A DNA stretch of 5,110 nucleotides from the NCBI GenBank assembly GCA_027451305.1, contig DAIDJQ010000201.1:1-5110 (forward strand), written 5' to 3'. This document shows positions 1 through 5,110 of this stretch, piece after piece (the stretch's first letter is position 1; every line of letters begins with the position of its first letter). The stretch is from Cellulomonas sp. Its GTDB lineage: Bacteria; Actinomycetota; Actinomycetes; Actinomycetales; Cellulomonadaceae. The position numbers and the translations under genes are program-made. The notes under the pieces are model-generated. The model saw only the letters and a list, made by a program, of their open reading frames with translations. It was not told the origin of the DNA and did not search any database.

Positions 1-10
1 GGCCCCCCGT

Positions 11-16
11 TAGGCT
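11..16 (+). promoter_or_regulatory. Putative -10 box for a leaderless rsmA transcript
   Basis: TAGGCT fits the actinobacterial TAnnnT -10 pattern and ends 7 bases before the rsmA GTG, so transcription could start at or next to the start codon. No ribosome binding site is seen between it and the GTG. The -35 region would lie outside the window. The TAG inside the box could also be the stop codon of an upstream gene (reading from base 2), but too little sequence is present to say. Confidence 0.35.
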
Positions 17-23
17 CGCAGCC

Positions 24-983
24 GTGCACACCGGCCCCCTGCTCGGACCCGCGGAGATCCGCGCGCTGGCCGACGAGGCCGGGATCCGGCCCACCAAGAC
101 GCTCGGGCAGAACTTCGTCCTCGACGGCGGCACGGTCCGCAAGATCGTCCGGCAGGCCGACGTCGTGCCCGGCGAGCGGGTGGTGGAGGTGGGGCCGGGC
201 CTCGGCTCGCTGACCCTGGGGCTGCTCGAGGCGGACGCCGACGTGGTCGCGGTCGAGATCGACCCGGTGCTCGCCCGCCTGCTGCCGCAGACGGTCGCGC
301 GGCACGTGCCCGGGCTCCGCCTGCTGGCGGGCCAGGAGGCGGGAGCGACGGACGGCGGCGCCCCTGTCGCCGTGCTCCGTGACGACGCCGGCCGCGACCG
401 GCTCACCGTGCTCACCGCGGACGCGCTCCAGGTCGCGGACCTCCCGGGCCCGCCGCCGACGGCCCTCGTCGCCAACCTGCCCTACAACGTGTCGGTCCCG
501 GTGCTGCTCACGTTCCTGGACCGCTTCGCGTCGCTCGAGCGGGCCCTCGTGATGGTGCAGGCCGAGGTGGCCGACCGCCTGGCGGCGCCGCCCGGCAGCC
601 GCACGTACGGCATCCCGTCGGCCAAGGTCGCCTGGTACGCCACCGCCCGGCGCACCGCGACCGTGGGCCGCGCGGTGTTCTGGCCGGTCCCCAACGTCGA
701 CTCCGCGCTGGTCCGACTGGACCGCCGCGCAGCGCCGACGGCGGCCGTGGACCGCGCCGAGGTCTTCGCCGTGGTCGACGCGGCCTTCGCCCAGCGGCGC
801 AAGATGCTCCGCTCGGCGCTCGCCGGTCTCGCGGGCTCGTCCTCGGCCGCGGAGGCGGCACTGACCGAGGCGGACGTCCCACCGACCGCCCGCGGCGAGG
901 ACGTGGACGTCGCGGGCTTCGCGCGGATCGCCGCCCGGCTCGCCGCGGCAGCCACCGGCGGACCTGGCACAGTGGGGGCGTGA
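24..983 (+). CDS. rsmA: 16S rRNA (adenine(1518)-N(6)/adenine(1519)-N(6))-dimethyltransferase RsmA (KsgA)
   Basis: This enzyme uses S-adenosylmethionine to dimethylate two adjacent adenines in the 3'-terminal helix of 16S rRNA, a late step of 30S subunit maturation; in many bacteria its loss gives kasugamycin resistance. The 319 residues show the full family signature: KTLGQNF at 25-31, the SAM-binding loop [10 protein letters not shown] at 55-64, the acidic ribose-contact region VAVEID at 75-80 (E78), TADAL with D133, the catalytic NLPYN at 151-155, VQAEVADRL at 178-186, and the C-terminal [12 protein letters not shown] (219-230) and FAQRRKMLR (255-263). It is somewhat longer than the E. coli enzyme because of an extra Gly/Ala-rich loop around residues 101-126. 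The GTG start is placed where a short N-terminal helix precedes KTLGQNF, as in actinobacterial homologues; no Shine-Dalgarno is present and a -10-like TAGGCT lies 7 bases upstream. Its stop overlaps the ispE start, so the two are probably co-transcribed. Confidence 0.96.
   Translation: MHTGPLLGPAEIRALADEAGIRPTKTLGQNFVLDGGTVRKIVRQADVVPGERVVEVGPGLGSLTLGLLEADADVVAVEIDPVLARLLPQTVARHVPGLRLLAGQEAGATDGGAPVAVLRDDAGRDRLTVLTADALQVADLPGPPPTALVANLPYNVSVPVLLTFLDRFASLERALVMVQAEVADRLAAPPGSRTYGIPSAKVAWYATARRTATVGRAVFWPVPNVDSALVRLDRRAAPTAAVDRAEVFAVVDAAFAQRRKMLRSALAGLAGSSSAAEAALTEADVPPTARGEDVDVAGFARIAARLAAAATGGPGTVGA
968..973 (+). promoter_or_regulatory. Possible -10 box for ispE inside the rsmA 3' end
   Basis: CACAGT lies 6 bases before the ispE GTG and is embedded in GGCACAGTGG, which is nearly the same as the GGCACAATGG before tetR on the other strand. 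It departs from TAnnnT at the first base and no clear -35 was found. Since ispE overlaps rsmA it does not need its own promoter, so this is a weak call. Confidence 0.22.
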
Positions 984-1921
984 CCTTGACCCCCGTGGAC
1001 CCGCTGCCCGCGCGCGAGGTCCGGGTCCGGGCGCCGGGCAAGGTGAACCTCTCGCTCCGCGTCGGACCGCGGGACCGCAGCGGGTACCACCCCCTGGTCA
1101 CGGTGTTCCAGGCCGTCTCGGTGTACGAGGAGGTCGTCGCGGTCCCGTCCGACGAGCTGGTGCTCACCGTCTCCGGTCCGCAGGCCGACGCCGTCCCGAC
1201 GGACGGGTCGAACCTCGCGGCGAAGGCCGCCCGGCTCCTCGCGGAGCGGGTGGGGGTGAGCGACGGCGTGCACCTGCACCTGGTCAAGGGGGTGCCTGTC
1301 GCCGGCGGGATGGCCGGCGGCTCCGCCGACGCGGCGGCGGCCCTGCTGGCCTGCGACGCGCTGTGGGGCACGGGCCTGGGCCGCGAGGAGCTGCTGGAGC
1401 TGGCGGCCCAGCTGGGTTCCGACGTGCCGTTCGTGCTGACCGGCCACACGGCCGTGGGCTCGGGGCGGGGTCATCTGCTGACGCCGGCGATGAGCCGGGG
1501 GGAGTTCCACTGGGCGTTCGCGGTTCGTGACCGGGGCCTGTCCACCCCGGCGGTGTTCGCCGCGTTCGACGAGCTCGACCGCGGCGTGCCGCACGCGGTG
1601 GACACCGCAGCGGACGTGCCGTTGATGCAGGCCCTGCGCGCGGGCGACCCGGTCGCCCTGGGTGCTGCGCTGCACAACGACCTGGAGCCGGCCGCCCTCG
1701 AGCTCGCCCCCGAGCTGGCGGAGCCGCTCGCGGTCGCCCAGGACGCCGGGGCACTCGGAGTGCTGGTGTCGGGGTCCGGACCGACGGTCGCGGCACTCGC
1801 GCGCAGCCGCCAGCACGCGCTGGTGATCGCCGCCGCGTTCACGGCCGCCGGGGTGGCGGACCGCGTGCTGACGGCGGTGGGCCCGGTCCCCGGGGCTCGC
1901 GTGGTGGTCGGCGCGGACTAG
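980..1921 (+). CDS. ispE: 4-diphosphocytidyl-2-C-methyl-D-erythritol kinase IspE
   Basis: IspE is the ATP-dependent GHMP-family kinase that phosphorylates the 2-hydroxyl of 4-diphosphocytidyl-2-C-methyl-D-erythritol in the non-mevalonate (MEP) route to isoprenoid precursors. At 313 residues it is of family size. Visible motifs are APGKVNLSL (18-26, with the substrate-contact Lys21 and Asn23), GYHPL (35-39), the glycine-rich ATP loop [17 protein letters not shown] (106-122), the catalytic Asp148 in LGSDVPF, HNDLEP (232-237), and the C-terminal GHMP motif LVSGSGPTV (262-270). The GTG start overlaps the rsmA TGA as GTGA, which favours translational coupling; the run of G just before it is too close to be a normal ribosome binding site. 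A -10-like CACAGT 6 bases upstream might also give a separate leaderless transcript. The rsmA-ispE order is a common actinobacterial arrangement. Confidence 0.96.
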   Translation: MTLTPVDPLPAREVRVRAPGKVNLSLRVGPRDRSGYHPLVTVFQAVSVYEEVVAVPSDELVLTVSGPQADAVPTDGSNLAAKAARLLAERVGVSDGVHLHLVKGVPVAGGMAGGSADAAAALLACDALWGTGLGREELLELAAQLGSDVPFVLTGHTAVGSGRGHLLTPAMSRGEFHWAFAVRDRGLSTPAVFAAFDELDRGVPHAVDTAADVPLMQALRAGDPVALGAALHNDLEPAALELAPELAEPLAVAQDAGALGVLVSGSGPTVAALARSRQHALVIAAAFTAAGVADRVLTAVGPVPGARVVVGAD

Positions 1922-1931
1922 GCCCGGATCG

Positions 1932-1952
1932 GCCTGGGCGCGGCGCCCGGGT
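1932..1952 (+). terminator. GC-rich hairpin between ispE and the ABC-F gene (possible terminator or attenuator)
   Basis: Eleven bases after the ispE stop codon the RNA can fold into a stem pairing 1932-1940 with 1944-1952: CCTGGGCG against CGCCCGGG with one internal G-U pair, a terminal G-U pair and a CGG loop. At DNA level it contains the odd-length palindrome GGGCGC-G-GCGCCC (1936-1948). There is no T-run after it, so it is not a classical intrinsic terminator; actinobacteria are reported to use such U-less hairpins, but that is debated. It sits directly before the putative -10 box of the next gene, so it could separate two transcription units or serve as a regulator site. Confidence 0.35.
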
Positions 1953-1957
1953 ACCGT
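1952..1957 (+). promoter_or_regulatory. Putative -10 box for a leaderless ABC-F transcript
   Basis: TACCGT fits TAnnnT and ends 8 bases before the GTG of the ABC-F gene. No Shine-Dalgarno occurs in the 44-base gap after ispE, so leaderless initiation or read-through with re-initiation are the alternatives. The region 17-18 bases upstream (TCGGCC/ATCGGC) is not a good -35. Confidence 0.35.
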
Positions 1958-1965
1958 GGCGCCCC

Positions 1966-3765
1966 GTGGCTCATCTGCTCGGCGCCGACCGCGTCGCCCT
2001 CGCGCTCGGCACCCGTCGGGTGCTCGACGGCATCTCGCTCGGCCTTGACGACGGGGCCCGCACGGGCGTCGTCGGTCCCAACGGCGCGGGGAAGTCCACC
2101 CTCCTGCGAGTGCTCGCCGGCACGCGCACGCCCGACGAGGGCCGGGTCACCCGCGCCGGCGGCGTCCGGGTCGCGATGCTGGACCAGCGCGACGACCTGG
2201 AGCACGGCACGGTGCTGGCGGCCGTGCACGGCGGTGCCGACACCCACAGCTGGGCGTCCGACCCGCGCATCCGGTCGGTGCACGCCGGTCTCCTCTCGGA
2301 CGTGGCGCTGGACGCCGACGTCGCCACCCTCTCCGGCGGTCAGCGCCGCCGCGTCGCGCTCGCGGCCCTCCTGGTCCGGGACGACGAGGTGCTCCTGCTC
2401 GACGAGCCCACCAACCACCTGGACGTCGAGGGGGTCGCCTGGCTGGCCGATCACCTCGTCGAGCGGTTCGGCCGCGGATCGGGCGCCCTCGTCGTCGTCA
2501 CCCACGACCGCTGGTTCCTCGACGCCGTCACCACCCGCACGTGGGAGGTGCACGACGGCGTCGTCGACCCCTACGACGGCGGGTACGCCGCGTACGTGCT
2601 GGCCCGCGCCGAGCGCGCGCAGAACGCGGCGACCGTCGAGGCCAAGCGTGCCAACCTGCTGCGCAAGGAGCTGGCGTGGCTGCGTCGCGGCGCCCCCGCC
2701 CGCACGTCCAAGCCGAAGTTCCGGCTCGACGCAGCGTCAGCCCTGATCGCCGACGAGCCGCCGCCCCGGGACAGGCTCGAGCTCGCCCGAACGGCCACGG
2801 CCCGCCTGGGCAAGGACGTGCTCGACGTCGAGGGCGTCACCCTCGCCTTCGGCGACCGCGTGCTGCTGGACGACGTCACGTGGCGGCTGGGCCCGGGCGA
2901 CCGGTACGGGGTCGTCGGCGTCAACGGGGCCGGCAAGACGACGCTGCTTGGCCTGCTGTCGGGCCGCGTCACCCCGGACCGTGGCCGCATCCGCCGTGGC
3001 AAGACCGTGCGCGCCGTCGAGCTGCGCCAGGACATCGAGGACCTGGACGAGGTCGGCGGCATGACCGCCGTCCAGGTGGTGGAGTCCGAGCGACGTCAGA
3101 TCGTCGTCGGCGGCAAGGAGCTGACCGCGGCCCAGCTGGTCGAACGCCTCGGCTTCCCCCGCGAACGGGCCCGCACGCTGGTCAAGGACCTGTCCGGAGG
3201 CGAGCGCCGCCGGCTGCAGCTGCTGCGCCTGCTGGTGGGCGAGCCGAACGTGCTGCTCCTGGACGAGCCGACCAACGACCTCGACACCGACACGCTCGCG
3301 GCGCTGGAGGACCTGCTCGACGGCTTCCCCGGCACGCTCGTCGTCGTCTCGCACGACCGCTACCTGCTCGAGCGCGTCTGCGACCGGCAGGTGGCCCTGC
3401 TCGGCGACGGCACGGTGCGGGACCTGCCGGGTGGTGTGGAGGAGTACCTGCGGCTGCGGCGCGAGGCGATGGCGGCGGCGGAGGCGGGCGAGGCCGTGGC
3501 GACGGACGATCCGGCGGGGCAGAGGGACGACGAGGCGGCCGCGCCCTCCCAGGCGGAGGTGCGCGTCGCGCGCAAGGAGCTGGCCCGGATCGAGCGTCGG
3601 CTGTCCCGGATCGCCGTCCTCGAGGCGGAGCTGCACGAGCGGATGGCGGTCCAGGCGACCGACCACCAGGCGGTGCTGGCGCTCGACGCGGAGCTGCGGA
3701 CGCTCGCCGCCGAGAAGGAGGAGCTGGAGAACGCCTGGCTCGAGGCGTCGGAGATCACGGGCTGA
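1966..3765 (+). CDS. ABC-F family ATPase (Uup-like, ribosome-associated)
   Basis: A 599-residue protein with two ABC ATPase domains in tandem and no membrane segments, the layout of ABC-F proteins, which bind near the ribosomal E site and act on stalled or initiating ribosomes. Domain 1: Walker A GPNGAGKST (37-45), Q-loop Gln74, signature LSGGQ (122-126), Walker B LLLDEPTNHLD (143-153), switch His180. Domain 2: Walker A GVNGAGKTT (318-326), Q-loop Gln355, LSGGE (409-413), LLLDEPTNDLD (430-440), His463. Both catalytic glutamates (147, 434) are present, so both sites look active. Between them, residues about 205-285 form the basic, helical inter-domain linker typical of ABC-F. No EttA-like arm insertion is evident in domain 1. 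An acidic spacer (about 505-528) leads to a charged C-terminal coiled coil (about 529-597), as in Uup. The position after ispE is typical of many actinobacteria and argues for a housekeeping factor rather than acquired antibiotic resistance, though the latter cannot be excluded. The subfamily is uncertain. Confidence 0.93.
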   Translation: MAHLLGADRVALALGTRRVLDGISLGLDDGARTGVVGPNGAGKSTLLRVLAGTRTPDEGRVTRAGGVRVAMLDQRDDLEHGTVLAAVHGGADTHSWASDPRIRSVHAGLLSDVALDADVATLSGGQRRRVALAALLVRDDEVLLLDEPTNHLDVEGVAWLADHLVERFGRGSGALVVVTHDRWFLDAVTTRTWEVHDGVVDPYDGGYAAYVLARAERAQNAATVEAKRANLLRKELAWLRRGAPARTSKPKFRLDAASALIADEPPPRDRLELARTATARLGKDVLDVEGVTLAFGDRVLLDDVTWRLGPGDRYGVVGVNGAGKTTLLGLLSGRVTPDRGRIRRGKTVRAVELRQDIEDLDEVGGMTAVQVVESERRQIVVGGKELTAAQLVERLGFPRERARTLVKDLSGGERRRLQLLRLLVGEPNVLLLDEPTNDLDTDTLAALEDLLDGFPGTLVVVSHDRYLLERVCDRQVALLGDGTVRDLPGGVEEYLRLRREAMAAAEAGEAVATDDPAGQRDDEAAAPSQAEVRVARKELARIERRLSRIAVLEAELHERMAVQATDHQAVLALDAELRTLAAEKEELENAWLEASEITG

Positions 3766-3788
3766 GCCCGGCGGGTCGGTGCGCGCGG

Positions 3789-3806
3789 CGCTCGGGCCGG
3801 CGAGCG
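3789..3806. terminator. Stem-loop between convergent ABC-F and marR genes (weak bidirectional terminator candidate)
   Basis: In the 66-base gap between the two convergent stop codons, CGCTCG (3789-3794) pairs with CGAGCG (3801-3806) around a GGCCGG loop. A second small stem, TCGGC-TCGC-GCCGA, lies at 3816-3829. Being symmetrical, either could act on both strands, which suits a convergent junction, but there is no T-run and short GC stems are common in DNA of this composition. Confidence 0.3.
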
Positions 3807-3831
3807 GCACGGCGGTCGGCTCGCGCCGAGG

Positions 3832-4383
3832 TCAGGGCGCGTCGAACGGGGCGACAACCGTGCGCAGCAGCTCGGCGAGCCGTTCGCGGTCGTGCTCCGG
3901 CAGGTCGCCGAGCAGCTCGCGCTCCACCGTGAGCAGGTCGGCCAGGGCGTCGTCGACGGTCCGCAGACCCGCCGGTGTCAGCTGCACGAGCACCCCGCGG
4001 CGGTCGTCGGGCGAGGGCAGCCGTTGGACCAGCCCGTGCTCGGCGAGTCGGTCGATCCGGTTCGTCATGGTCCCCGAGGTGACCAGCGTCTGGGTCAGCA
4101 GTGCGCCGGGGGAGAGGCGGTAGGGCGCGCCCTCGCGGCGCAGTGCGGACAGCACGTCGAACTCCCACGTCTCCAGCCCGTGGCGGGCGAAGGCGCTGCG
4201 CCGGGCGAGGTCCAGGTGCCGCGCCAGCCGCGTGATCCGCGACAGCACGGTCAGCGGGGCGACGTCCAGGTCCGGGCGCTCGCGCCGCCAGGCGGCGACG
4301 ATCCGGTCCACCTCGTCGACCGTTCCGCGCGGGCCCGTGCCGGGATCCACGCGGGTGTGGTCGCGGGGACCGGCGTCGGACAC
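3832..4383 (-). CDS. MarR-family transcriptional regulator, PecS/HucR (UrtR)-like
   Basis: A 183-residue winged-helix regulator, expected to act as a dimer. The recognition region is LSPGALLTQTLVTSGTMTNRIDRLAEHGLVQR (about 90-121), followed by the wing with DDRRGVLVQLTPAG (126-139), and long helices at each end for dimerisation. The N-terminal helix reads AAWRRERPDLD (30-40), characteristic of the PecS type. By comparison with HucR of Deinococcus as I remember it, the urate-contact residues Trp20, Asp73, Arg106 and Arg118 correspond to Trp32, Asp76, Arg109 and Arg121; the Asp-Arg-Arg spacings (33 and 12) are identical. A purine ligand such as urate or xanthine is therefore a reasonable inference. 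The usual divergent pecM transporter partner is not visible; the gene instead follows tetR by 9 bases. The GTG start is supported by TAATCT 6 bases upstream; a start at GTG codon 12 is possible. A perfect palindrome beside the -10 could be an autoregulatory operator. Confidence 0.9.
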   Translation of the reverse strand: MSDAGPRDHTRVDPGTGPRGTVDEVDRIVAAWRRERPDLDVAPLTVLSRITRLARHLDLARRSAFARHGLETWEFDVLSALRREGAPYRLSPGALLTQTLVTSGTMTNRIDRLAEHGLVQRLPSPDDRRGVLVQLTPAGLRTVDDALADLLTVERELLGDLPEHDRERLAELLRTVVAPFDAP

Positions 4384-4389
4384 GCCCGC

Positions 4390-4395
4390 AGATTA
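4390..4395 (-). promoter_or_regulatory. Putative -10 box for a leaderless marR transcript
   Basis: On the minus strand TAATCT, a good TAnnnT box, ends 6 bases before the marR GTG with no Shine-Dalgarno between them. Its first three bases are the TAA stop codon of tetR. This would allow marR to be expressed separately from tetR, in addition to read-through. A clear -35 was not found in the tetR coding end. Confidence 0.45.
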
Positions 4396-5070
4396 CTCGA
4401 CGTCGAGAGAGCTGTGCCGGTCCCGCGCCGCGGGCGCCGGGGTCCGCGCCAGCTGCGGCCGCCGCTCGAGCCCCTGCAGCCCGTTCCACGCGAGGTTGAC
4501 CAGGTGCGCCGCGACCTCGGTCCGCTTCGGGCTCTTGGCGTCCAGCCACCACTGCCCGGTCAGGGCCACCATGCCGACCAGCATCTGCGCGTACATCGGC
4601 GCGGTGCGCGGGTCGAGGCCGGTCCGCTTGAACTGGTCGGCGAGCAGGTGCTCCACCTGGGTGGCGATGTCCCCGATCAGGCTCGAGAACGTGCCGGTCG
4701 CCTGTGCCACCGGGGAGTCGCGCACGAGGATCCGGAACCCGTCCTCGGACTCCTCGATGTACCCGAGCAGGGCCAGAGCCGTGCGCTCGACGAGCACCCG
4801 GGGGTGCCCACCCCCCTCGAGGGCCCCGGTCACCGCGGCCAGCAGCGCCTGCATCTCACGGTCGACGACGACGGCGTAGATGCCCTCCTTGCCGCCGAAG
4901 TGCTCGTACACCACCGGCTTGGACACCTCGGCCCGCGCCGCGATCTCCTCCACGCTGGTGTTGTCGAAGCCCTTCTCGGCGAACAGCCGCCGGGACACGT
5001 CCAGCAGCTGGGCGCGCCGCTGGGTGCCCGTCATGCGGGAGCGCGCCGATCGTCTGCTGTCCGGGGTCAC
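4393..5070 (-). CDS. TetR-family transcriptional regulator (Rv1019-like)
   Basis: A 225-residue one-component repressor. The N-terminal DNA-binding domain is complete: helix 1 in RRAQLLDVSRRLFAEKG (18-34), then the helix-turn-helix TSVEEIAARAEVSKPVVYEHFGGKEGIY (38-65), with the recognition helix around 49-57. The rest (about 75-205) is an all-helical ligand and dimer domain containing GFRILVRDSP (111-120) and GQWWLDAKSP (172-181). This combination resembles mycobacterial Rv1019 as I recall it, an autoregulated TetR protein; the ligand is unknown to me. Residues 203-225 form a Pro/Ala/Arg-rich tail that is probably disordered. The GTG start is chosen because CACAAT lies 6 bases upstream; an ATG at codon 13 (first base 5034) would give the shorter, equally plausible N-terminus MTGTQRR and also lacks a ribosome binding site. 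It is transcribed toward marR, with a 9-base gap, suggesting one operon. Confidence 0.92.
   Translation of the reverse strand: MTPDSRRSARSRMTGTQRRAQLLDVSRRLFAEKGFDNTSVEEIAARAEVSKPVVYEHFGGKEGIYAVVVDREMQALLAAVTGALEGGGHPRVLVERTALALLGYIEESEDGFRILVRDSPVAQATGTFSSLIGDIATQVEHLLADQFKRTGLDPRTAPMYAQMLVGMVALTGQWWLDAKSPKRTEVAAHLVNLAWNGLQGLERRPQLARTPAPAARDRHSSLDVE
4396..4407. promoter_or_regulatory. Perfect 12-bp palindrome abutting the marR -10 box (operator candidate)
   Basis: CTCGACGTCGAG is its own reverse complement and touches the putative marR -10 box on its upstream side, where a bound dimer would block RNA polymerase. It also encodes the last residues of TetR, so it may be no more than coding sequence: about one perfect 12-mer palindrome is expected by chance in a window this long. 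Which of the two regulators would bind it cannot be told from sequence. Confidence 0.3.
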
Positions 5071-5076
5071 CCGGCC

Positions 5077-5082
5077 ATTGTG
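5077..5082 (-). promoter_or_regulatory. Putative -10 box for a leaderless tetR transcript
   Basis: Reading the minus strand, CACAAT ends 6 bases before the tetR GTG, and no Shine-Dalgarno lies between. It differs from TAnnnT at the first base but matches the A and the final AAT of the sigma-70-type -10. The expected -35 region (about 5100-5106) is not convincing. The box lies inside the imperfect inverted repeat CGGC-N6-GCCG (5072-5085), which could be an autoregulatory operator, though the arms are only 4 bp. Confidence 0.38.
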
Positions 5083-5110
5083 CCGTGCGCGACCTGCCGG
5101 ACGGACGGTC

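Noticed and set aside
1..13. 3' end of an upstream gene ending in TAG at 11-13
   Set aside because: Only three codons would be visible, which is too little to support a coding call; recorded only as a possibility beside the rsmA -10 box.
482..1816. Long minus-strand open frame of 444 codons opposite rsmA and ispE
   Set aside because: It spans two well-supported genes on the other strand and its product is low-complexity Arg/Ala/Gly/Pro-rich with no recognisable domain. Stop codons are rare in high-GC DNA, so long antisense frames are expected.
1966..3765. ABC-F gene as an acquired antibiotic resistance determinant
   Set aside because: No mobile element is near, base composition matches its neighbours, and it follows rsmA-ispE as in many actinobacteria; a housekeeping role is simpler. 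Sequence alone cannot exclude resistance.
1966..3765. ABC transporter ATPase with a missing permease
   Set aside because: Two ATPase domains in one soluble chain with an ABC-F style linker and C-terminal coiled coil, and no membrane protein gene nearby, indicate a translation factor rather than a transporter part.
2737..3810. Minus-strand open frame of 357 codons opposite the ABC-F gene
   Set aside because: No domain or motif; it is a complement-strand shadow of the ABC-F coding sequence.
2541..3932. Plus-strand open frame of 463 codons overlapping the ABC-F gene in another frame
   Set aside because: Composition is almost only Arg, Gly, Ala and Pro, and it runs past the ABC-F stop into marR in the opposite sense. 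The ABC-F frame has every expected motif.
3755..4552. Minus-strand open frame of 265 codons covering marR and the end of tetR in another frame
   Set aside because: Arg/Ala/Pro-rich low complexity without motifs, whereas the marR and tetR frames encode complete helix-turn-helix regulators.

Overview
This is a GC-rich window (roughly 70-75% GC by eye) from an actinobacterium. Codon third positions are almost all G or C, all five genes open with GTG, and none has a convincing Shine-Dalgarno sequence. The gene content and protein sequences suggest the Micrococcales, perhaps Cellulomonadaceae or a relative; this is an impression from sequence character, not a database match.

Left part, + strand: three housekeeping genes. 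rsmA/ksgA (16S rRNA adenine dimethyltransferase, 24-983) overlaps ispE (4-diphosphocytidyl-2-C-methyl-D-erythritol kinase of the MEP isoprenoid pathway, 980-1921) by four bases (GTGA). After 44 bases that can form a strong GC hairpin comes a 599-residue ABC-F ATPase (1966-3765), a soluble duplicated-ATPase protein of the kind that works on ribosomes. Two of the three genes therefore concern the ribosome, and the middle one starts isoprenoid synthesis.

Right part, - strand: two regulators that converge on the ABC-F gene. A TetR-family repressor (4393-5070) is followed after 9 bases by a MarR-family regulator (3832-4383). The MarR protein carries, at matching spacing, the Trp/Asp/Arg/Arg quartet of the urate-responsive HucR/PecS (UrtR) subfamily. 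The TetR protein resembles mycobacterial Rv1019 as I remember it, a regulator that lies next to glmU. Both regulators are probably DNA-binding dimers; their targets are not visible here.

Intergenic space is small: 1-23, 1922-1965, 3766-3831, 4384-4392 and 5071-5110. The main extra signal lies in these gaps. Each GTG start has a -10-like hexamer (TAnnnT or CAnnnT) ending 6-8 bases upstream, as expected of leaderless transcripts, and the tetR stop codon sits inside the putative marR -10 box next to a perfect 12-bp palindrome. I found no mobile element, CRISPR array, tRNA/rRNA gene or evident new multi-gene system; the window looks like a conserved actinobacterial core locus with two regulators attached.
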